Shown here piece by piece: positions 57,601 to 64,000 of a stretch of 64,000 nt of DNA (its first letter is position 1; the number at the start of each line of letters is the position of its first letter). Source of the stretch: Yamagishiella unicocca (lineage: Eukaryota; Chlorophyta; Chlorophyceae; Chlamydomonadales; Volvocaceae); the NCBI GenBank assembly GCA_003116995.1, contig BDSL01000093.1, forward strand, positions 1 through 64,000, read 5' to 3'. Below the pieces are notes generated by a model. The model did not search any database and was not told the DNA's origin. It worked only from the letters and a program-made list of their open reading frames with translations. The position numbers and the translations under genes were made by a program.

Positions 57601-60600
57601 ACCGGACACGCTGGAGGCCGCCGTGCTGAGGGTGGGTACCCTGGCGGGTGGGGGGTATGTCAGGAAGAACCCTGGGGGCCCGCGGGGCGGGAAGACGCGG
57701 TTGCACGACATGTGAGGAGGAGGAGGAGCAGGAGGAGAGCCGAAATGGCGATCCTGAAGGCCGCCGTGCTGAGGGTGGGTACGGGGGTTTCGAGGAAGAC
57801 CCGTGGATGCCCGAAAAAACCCGTTTAGAACAGACGTTTTGATATGCATGCTGGAGGGCGGGTACGGGGGAGGGGTGATGTGAGGAGACCCGGTTACACA
57901 AAGCAGGAAAACGGAGAGCAGAAACGAACCGGCGTACCCTTTGGGGGGGATAAATTAATTATGTACGCGAATCCATGGAGAGAGGTATGTGAGGAAAACT
58001 CTAGGGGGGGCGAGGAGATCCGGTTACAGGACATAGGAGGAGGAGGCGGAGGAGGGGGAGGAGGAGTCGAAACGATGATGCTTGCCGCACAGTGGCGGAG
58101 CGACAAAACACACACACTCACACGCGGTTGCTGTTGCGTTGGCGGGAGCAAGCTGGGGAGCTGGAGGTGTTTGCGTGTGGAGGTGCTGCATGCGGAAGAT
58201 GGGGAGACTCCGCCCCCCCCGCGGATATATTTTTGCCCCTCATCACCCTGGTTCCTAGTCCACAGGGCTTTTCCTCAGCCCCCGGGATCCTCTATTAAAG
58301 CCCCCCGGGGTGCCTCTCACACACCCCTAAGGCGGGCAGAGGGCAAGGGAGTTGCTGGTGGGAGGAAGGTGTCGGGCAGAGGGGGCTGGGGGGATCAGCG
58401 GGCCGGTGGGCCAGTCGGGCAGAGGGGACGGGGCCAGTCGGGCAGAGGGGACGGGGCCAGTCGGGCAGAGGGGACGGGAGGGTGGTTGGGGGGATCAGAG
58501 GGCCGGTGGGGCCAGTCGCACTGAACCTCGTCGTCGCGGCTAGAAAAGAAGTCCAGGTCGTGAATCCACGAGTTCACCTTCAGCTGCCCTGGTGGAAGGT
58601 GGAAGGACGGGGCATTCGCCGCTGCGGATCTAAACCCGCCATCACCCTCCCTCCCACACTGGCACCCTCCCCCACACTGGCACCCTCCCCCACACTGGCC
58701 CCCTCGTGCCAATCTGCTATCCGCCGCTTTACGCCCACCCTGCTGCCCCTCAACCTGCTTGCCCCTTCGCCCAACCCAGCTGTCTCGTCTTCACGGGTTT
58801 CCTCTCTCCCCTTCCCCTCCCCTCCCCTCCCGATGTCCGCTATGGCTATGCACCCACTACAATTCCCCAGTCGAGTTACCGGTCCTTTTATTCTAACTCC
58901 CCGTGCCCCACTCTTTATCCTCCCTCCTCCCGTCCACAGTCCTCCCTGCCTCAGCTGCGTGACGCGTGGGTGGAGGCCCACGGTCCCGACGAGGCGGGCC
59001 ACACCTGCAAGGCCTCCGGCAACTCCTACCAGCCGCGGCGGCAGCAGCCCTCGCGCATTGACTACGTGTTCACCACCCTGGGGGTGGCGTCATGCGAGGT
59101 GGCGCTGCAGGTGGGCCCGATGGCACCTCATGGTGGTGGTGCCTGATGCTGCTCCTTGCTGGGGTTCCTCCTAGGGGGCTGGCTGGCTGGAGGGCTAGCA
59201 AGCTGGCTGGAGAGCCAGCTGGCTGGCTGTCTAGCTAGCTGGCTGGAGAGTTGGCTGGCTGTCTAGCTAGCTGGCTGTCTAGCTAGCTGGATGGCTGGCT
59301 AGCTGGCTGGATGGATGGCTAGCTGGATGGCTGGCTAGCTAGCTGGATGGATGGCTAGCTAGCTGGCTGGCTGACCATGAAGCCCGCTAGTGCGCCCTGC
59401 ACTGCGCCCTGCAGTGCGGACCCGCTGGCGCCCTTTGCCTCACCCCCTTCGCGTCGAATCCCCCCTTCGCGTCGAATCCCCCCTTCGCGTCGAATTACCG
59501 GTTCTTTTATGTAACCCCCCTTAGCGCCGGTCCTTACGCCAACCCCCGCCCGGTGCCGTACATCCTCCCCCGCAGCGAACGCCGGAGGGCCACTCCTACT
59601 CGGACCACTTTGCGGTGCACGCGCACCTGGACCTGCCCTCCGCCTCCGCCGCTGCGGCCCCAGCGTCAGCGTCCACCTCCCTCACGGCGGCGGCGGCTGC
59701 CAAGGAGGCGGAGCGCCGCTCCGCGCTTCTGCGGTCCGCCAACGAGGTGCTGAGCGAGGGGGTCCAGCGGGCGGGGCAGGCGTCGGTGGGCCACATGGCG
59801 TACGCCTTCATCATGATCATGCAGGTGAGGAAGTGTGTGTGTGGATGTGTGAGCGGGTGGGTGGGTGGGTGCGGGTGGGGTGGGTGGTGGTGGGTGAGCG
59901 AGCGGGTGGGTGAGCGGGTGGGTGGGGGTGGGGCGGGCTGGGGTGGGGTGGGGAATTAAGGGTTTAGAGAGCATCGCGGTTGACCGGTCCAGGTCCAGGG
60001 GAGGAGGCGTCGTTAGTTGGGCGTCACGTCCTTTCGAGTGTGTCGGAAAGTAGGGCCTGATGGCATCCTCGTACTCCCACCTCGCACTGCAACCTCACAC
60101 TCCCACCTCGCACTCCAACCTCACACTCCAACCTCGCACTCCAACCTCGCACCCGCTGCGATTGCAGTGTTAGGGTTCTTTAGGTAGGACATTGGCGCTC
60201 ACGCTCGAAACGGCGACGCGAGCATTGTGGCAGTGTGACAGTGTGTATGCAGTCCGCGAGCAGCTCCATCCCCCTGGCCGCCCCCTCAGCCCGCCTCCAT
60301 GTCCCGCGAACAAACCCAACGCCCACCTGCCTTACCACCACGACATTCCCAACTACCCAACCGTCAACCGTCAACCACTCCCAACCGCCCCCAGGCCCTG
60401 GGCATGTGCGCCTTCGAGCCCCTCATGACCGCCTTCAACCGCCCCCTCAACCCCACCAGCCGCCTGCTGGTACCCGTGGCCGTGCTGGTGCTGGCGCTGG
60501 GTGCGGCGGTGTTCATGCTGACGGGGCTGGTGGCCGACTCCGCCCAGACGCGCGCGTTGCAGCAGGCGCTGCAGCAGCTGGAAGCGACGCAGGGCCTGAT

Positions 60601-60673
60601 GGCTGGCGGCAAGGGGGCGGGGGCCGCAGCTGGTGGGGCCAAGCAGAAGCAGGCAGCAGGGAAGAAGCGGTAG
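54603..60673 (+). CDS. Neutral sphingomyelinase (EEP superfamily), C-terminal membrane anchor
   Basis: Nine plus exons with agreeing phases: 54603-54728, 55181-55317, 55673-55716, 55873-55917, 56884-57056, 57515-57631, 58940-59110, 59576-59824 and 60395-60673, 446 residues. The whole endonuclease/exonuclease/phosphatase fold is readable: LTLNVWG (Asn10), VVVLQEVW (Glu49, Mg2+ ligand), PVDVFNTHLHANY (His137), LAGDLNCTPDT (Asp200, Asn202), SRIDYVF (Asp255) and SYSDHFAVHAHL (Asp281, His282). A hydrophobic segment, LLVPVAVLVLALGAAVFML, lies at about 378-396, followed by a Gln/Ala-rich helix and a basic end (KQKQAAGKKR). Motifs, length and C-terminal anchor fit the SMPD2/ISC1 family, which hydrolyses sphingomyelin or inositol-phosphosphingolipids to ceramide at membranes. 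The plant/algal substrate is uncertain. All metal and catalytic residues I can check are present. Introns are rich in the A, B and C modules. The adjoining ankyrin gene is divergent. Confidence 0.92.
55981..56115. repeat. 38-bp tandem repeat, about 3.5 copies
   Basis: The unit CCTCACACCTCACACCACCT plus GACATGACCCTAGCCTTA recurs with period 38 in intron 4 of the sphingomyelinase gene. Confidence 0.85.
56565..56868 (-). repeat. Cluster of module B copies, ending near an acceptor
   Basis: Three copies on the reverse orientation: 56565-56700 (long form with CTTAGCCGCCGAAGGTCGAC and CCTTCGTACACGGGTTTTCC), 56735-56790 (CGCATCCACGGGTCTTCCTC) and 56818-56868 (GGACATCCACGGGTTTCCCT). The last ends about 20 bases before the acceptor of exon 5 (56884). 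Confidence 0.75.
57183..57262 (+). repeat. 80-bp dispersed sequence, copy 2
   Basis: Partner of 50147-50226, within intron 5 of the sphingomyelinase gene. Confidence 0.75.
57403..57427 (-). repeat. Intron module A upstream of an acceptor
   Basis: GGCCGTGGATTCGCGGATTC followed by TCTTATC on the coding strand, about 90 bases before exon 6 of the sphingomyelinase gene. It has the same orientation relative to the gene as module A at acceptors of the armadillo gene, which lies on the other strand. Confidence 0.7.
57603..57785 (+). repeat. Duplicated exon-intron boundary
   Basis: GAGGCCGCCGTGCTGAGGGT plus GGGTAC occurs at the end of exon 6 (57614-57637) and again, starting A-AGGCCGCC, at 57761-57781. 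The second copy is followed directly by module B. A second potential donor (AGG|GTGGGT) therefore sits about 147 bases into intron 6. Confidence 0.8.
59160..59370. repeat. GGCT/AGCT tetranucleotide array
   Basis: About 200 bases of CTGG, CTAG and ATGG tetramers (CTGGCTGGCTAGCTAGCTGG) in intron 7 of the sphingomyelinase gene. Confidence 0.85.
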
Positions 60674-61200
60674 GATTGGGGTGCTGGCGGGGGAGGTTCG
60701 AGGGAAACCCGTGCTGGCGGGGGAGGGAAGGGGGAGAGGGAAAGGGTGGGAGAGGAGGAGGAGGAGGAGAGGCTGGAAGGGGGCAATGGGGAGAGCAACG
60801 CAATCCAGGGGTTGGCGCGCGAGGCGGCTGGCTGGGTGGGATTTCGAGGAAGACCCGTGGATGCGAGAAAAAACCGTTTAGAGCAGATTTTTGGGTGGGT
60901 GGGACAGCAAGTAGCAGCGAACACAAGCGAGCGCACACGGGAGGCAGCGGCAGTGGCAGTGGCGTCGAAAGACCTACAACCGTCCATAGCGGGTCCACAG
61001 CCGGTCCATAGTGGCAGTGGCGTGGACAGACCAGGCCGGGACGCGAGGGTGGACAGACCAGGCTCGCGCCCATGGTCGTGCTTGTGTCCCGCTCCGTGCC
61101 GGCGCCCATCAGCGCGCCCACGTCCGCGAGCGCGAGGGTGGACGACGGGGCAGTGGGTCGGCCCTGAGGACGGGCAGTCCGGGCGGTCGGAGGAGCGGCG

Positions 61201-61320
61201 GGTCCGCCCAGGTCACATGCGGCGGGTCCGGCCAGGCCACATGCGGCGGGTCCGGCCAGGCCACATGCGGCGGGTCCGGCCAGGCCACATGCGGCGGGTC
61301 CGGCCAGGCCACATGCGGCG
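61201..61320. repeat. 24-bp minisatellite, 5 copies
   Basis: Exactly five 24-base units, GGTCCGGCCAGGCCACATGC followed by GGCG. The first unit has two differences. The period is divisible by 3, so it gives a repeated RRVRPGHM reading that I regard as artefactual. Confidence 0.95.
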
Positions 61321-61323
61321 CTG

Positions 61324-61328
61324 TGTAA
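61324..61328 (+). terminator. Candidate TGTAA polyadenylation signal
   Basis: The first TGTAA downstream of the sphingomyelinase stop codon, about 650 bases beyond it. A 3' UTR that long would include module B and the 24-bp array. Confidence 0.35.
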
Positions 61329-61774
61329 CGACCCACAAGGTGCGTGTCACGGGTCACAGGGCAGCGGTGCGGAGGAGAGAAGCCATGGTGCGATGTGGGA
61401 CGAGGATACGTGACCCAAGCGGCGGCGGGCGCCGCAGGCCCCTCCTGGAGCCGTAGTACACGTTTGCGTGCGCAGCGTGCGTGTGATGTGGCTGACTCAT
61501 TCATTGTACGGCGTTCGTTGGGCAACGGTTGTAAGGAAGGGGCTCGTGCGAAGCACAGGCCACCGTTGTGGCGCGTGCGCGGTTCGTGGCGCTTGCGGAG
61601 GTGTTTTGCTATCTGGTGGGTGTATGCCTCGTTCCGGAGCCGGCTGAAACTAACAGCCGGTGCACGCCGACAGCCGGTGCTCGACAGCGAACGGATGTTT
61701 CTTAAGGAGCCGGCCGTTGTGACCCTGCACGCAGGATTCGCCTGTTTTCGTCACAATCGGGCGTCGCTGCGTCC

Positions 61775-61862
61775 TTCGTCTCTTTCAGTGTCCGGCGACG
61801 TGCTGGGTGGCAATATTTATTTGGATGTGTACCTTTGGGCCTGGAACCCGCTGTAACGTTTT
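61775..61862 (+). repeat. Dispersed motif copy 7 (diverged)
   Basis: TCGTCTCTTTCAGTGTCCGG CGA matches the upstream block of copy 1, then ACCTTTGGGCCTGGAACCCG and CTGTAACG match the core. A weaker relative (TGGTTCTTTCTGCCTTTTGT, TCTGGACCCACCGTAAC) follows at 61970-62010. Confidence 0.55.
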
Positions 61863-62381
61863 CAATAATGGGACGCAGTGCAGGGCTGCTGGGTGCAGCA
61901 CACAATGGTCAGTGTGGGATAAGGCCTTCTCGATCAGGCCCATCCGCACCGTACGCCGCGTGAAGCCACATGGTTCTTTCTGCCTTTTGTTCTGGACCCA
62001 CCGTAACAGTGACTACTGGTACTACCAGCAGTGTGGTGAGGCATGGACCTTCGTGGCTTTGGTCTCATATACACCACGCACCACGAATGTCGGTCATGAG
62101 CAGATATGCAGGGAGAAAGAGAAAAGTCTATCTAACATATACACGAGCTGAGCTGTACTGGGGGTTTTAACATGATGTGACGTGATTCCGTACTTTGGCG
62201 CGGCGCTTGAGTCAAAACACCAGGTCGGCTGGCCGGGCACATGTTAGAACAGGCGCAAGCATCTCGGCTCAAGTACAAGAGTTGGTCCGGCCAGCGCGGT
62301 CGGCGTCTCCCACCAACTATATCCCGTACATCCCGGCGACGCGTAGTGAGGAGAGGAGTGGTGAGGAGAGGTTGTCATGAC

Positions 62382-62897
62382 ACAGTGCGTGATTGACACA
62401 GTATAGTCACTCAGCTGCAGTCGCTGTTCTGAGTGCGTCAGCGTGTGCCGTGTCTAAGCGGATCCGTTATTGCCGTACAAGCGTTGCGATGCGCTGGTGC
62501 TAAGGGACTGTGTGGTCCCTGTGCCAGGCAGTCCGACTGCCTGGAATTGAACCCATTTGTTGTGTAACGTATACAGTGAGCTACTTCTCGTGAAGTCTGG
62601 CCCTTGCGCATCAAGGCAGGACTGGGATGCTAGGCTGAACTCGGACTCATCCTCGACCCAGCCCCTGACGTGGACTCCGAGCAGTGGCAGTCATGCAGCT
62701 AGGTTAACCACGCCCGAGTGCGTGCGCGTCGCCTTTACACAGTCGCGGACTGCCTGGCACAGGGACAACACGGTCCCTAAGCGCCAGCGCATTGCAACGC
62801 TTGGACGGCAATAACGGATCCGCGAAGGCGCTGCACGCTGACGCACTCAGAACAGTGACTGCAGCTAAGTGACTAAACTGTGCCAATCACGCACTGT
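62382..62897. mobile_element. Non-autonomous element with long terminal inverted repeats
   Basis: The left arm 62382-62535 (ACAGTGCGTGATTGACACAG at its outer end) and right arm 62746-62897 are reverse complements over about 150 bases with roughly one mismatch per ten bases and one small indel. They enclose about 210 bases with no credible gene. This is the architecture of a MITE-like or foldback element. I see no clear target-site duplication. The right outer flank (62894-62929) also occurs at 20386-20420. Confidence 0.75.
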
Positions 62898-63178
62898 TGC
62901 CTGCATACAAAAATCGCCGTTGCCAGGACTGTGTCGCAACAAGGTGGTGAGAGGAGTGGTGGTGAGGTGAAGGGTGGTGAGGTGAAGGGTGGTCAAAACG
63001 CAAGTTTGGTGCCATTTGGTCAAGGCACTGCACCTGTAGGACAAGGCAAACCTGGGCAGTTAGCTCGTTGTTCTGTGCTATATCGGGCACGCCAACCAGT
63101 GAGGCGAGGAGAGGTAAGGCGAGGAGTCGGCGACTGCGTCGCATTTCGGGGCACAACGCCAGGCGGCGTCGAGACCCG

Positions 63179-63319
63179 CACCCACCCAGCCCCCCCGCGT
63201 GGTGGCACCCACCCAGCCCCCCCGCGTGGTGGCACCCACCCAGCCCCCCCGCGTGGTGGCACCCACCCAGCCCCCCCGCGTGGTGGCACCCACCCAGCCC
63301 CCCCGCGTGGTGGCACCCA
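63179..63319. repeat. 27-bp minisatellite, about 5 copies
   Basis: The unit GGCACCCACCCAGCCCCCCC followed by GCGTGGT is repeated with period 27 and no visible variation. Confidence 0.95.
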
Positions 63320-64000
63320 CACCTGCCGCCGGAAGCGTTTGCCGCAAGCTGGTCTGGTAAAACTCCGTGTGCGAAAGGGGCCCCGTGAGACGGAGAGTGC
63401 CCAATCCCACATCCATGCAACTGTAAGATGGACTTTCAATACAAATTCTCTGCCTTCCTTCCGTATGAGCGAGTAGCAGTTCAAGTTGGTATTGGGTGCC
63501 GAGGTCGCGCAGTGCGCGGATCCTCAGCCTAACAAAAATTTAGCCCTGCCGGACACCCGAAGGGCCGACCACGGAAGGTCCTCGCTGAGTGCAAGGCGAA
63601 GTCCGACCGTGTAACCGAGGCCATGGGGACCACCTCGAGAAACGGGCCAGGTAAGTATGCTTGATTACGGAAAGAAACCCGATGCAGCCCCCAATCGTCT
63701 GCGCTTGATGCCAACGAACAAGCGATGGTGGGTGGAGAAATGAACATGCGCGCTGGTATCTGGCCGTGCACGTCGGCCCAAGATACTAACCATCCAACCA
63801 ACCAACTAAGCATCCAACCACCGGAAAGACCCGCTGCGTATCTTCACCCACAAGGTGTGCTCTTACGAAGCACCCCAACTAACAACCGTTCGACCAGGTA
63901 CAAGAGAGTTGCAACCGGGGTAGGATGCGTCGAGATGCGTCAGGGGGTGGGTCACGGGGATGCGAAATGGTCACAATCCGGACTGTAGGATGCAGATGTG
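63320..64000. other. Non-coding stretch
   Basis: No gene, repeat or domain recognised in the last 680 bases. Short open frames only. Confidence 0.4.

Larger units (their letters stand above)
60674..62381. other. 3' flank and non-coding stretch
   Basis: Contains one module B copy (60841-60895), the 24-bp array at 61201-61320, a candidate poly(A) signal and two diverged dispersed-motif copies (61775-61860 and 61970-62015). Open frames such as 60746-61456 derive their length from the 24-bp array and show no domain. Confidence 0.4.

Noticed and set aside
60746..61456. Plus ORF of 236 aa after the sphingomyelinase gene
   Set aside because: Most of its length is the 24-bp repeat and module B; no domain.
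63020..63484. ORFs on both strands through the 27-bp repeat
   Set aside because: Periodic artefacts of a tandem repeat whose length is a multiple of 3.

Overview
The window looks like nuclear DNA of a volvocine/chlamydomonadalean green alga (inference). Genes are split by many GT-AG introns. Exons are GC-rich with long Ala, Gly, Ser and Pro runs, candidate poly(A) signals are TGTAA, minisatellites are abundant, and two genes belong to an F-box-like/ankyrin family that I associate with this lineage. I see no bacterial operon structure, no rRNA, no CRISPR array and no tRNA I can support.

Layout. 1-6.3 kb is mostly non-coding, with a decayed ankyrin-family fragment followed by a 28-bp minisatellite. 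6.35-11.54 kb (minus) is a nine-exon gene for a secreted protein with a chitobiase-C-like segment and two fibronectin-III-like domains. 11.6-14.4 kb is repeat-rich, with a 19-bp minisatellite. 14.4-18.4 kb holds broken, partly inverted pieces of an XPD/RAD3-like Fe-S helicase gene arranged around two large inverted repeats, and 19.6-20.3 kb holds a methyltransferase-fold ORF. That segment reads as decayed mobile or selfish DNA. 21.65-45.16 kb (minus) is one very large gene of at least 26 exons and about 3,600 residues with armadillo-like helical segments and long low-complexity linkers. 46.7-55.2 kb is a diverged direct duplication carrying two ankyrin genes (minus), each head-to-head with a neutral-sphingomyelinase 5' end (plus). 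The first sphingomyelinase copy is a truncated pseudogene. The second, 54.6-60.7 kb, is a complete nine-exon gene of 446 residues whose exon phases all agree. 61-64 kb is non-coding with two minisatellites and an element with about 150-bp terminal inverted repeats.

The most interesting pattern is in the introns. From about 21 to 61 kb, introns of the large armadillo gene and of the sphingomyelinase gene carry the same three short sequence modules again and again. They often lie within tens of bases of a splice site and in opposite orientation at the two intron ends. The modules are absent from the exons and from the introns of the secreted-protein gene at 6-11 kb. This is what one would expect of introner-like or TIR-type non-autonomous elements that supplied introns or colonised them. 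All gene models were built by hand from reading frames, splice-site motifs and phase agreement, without any alignment.
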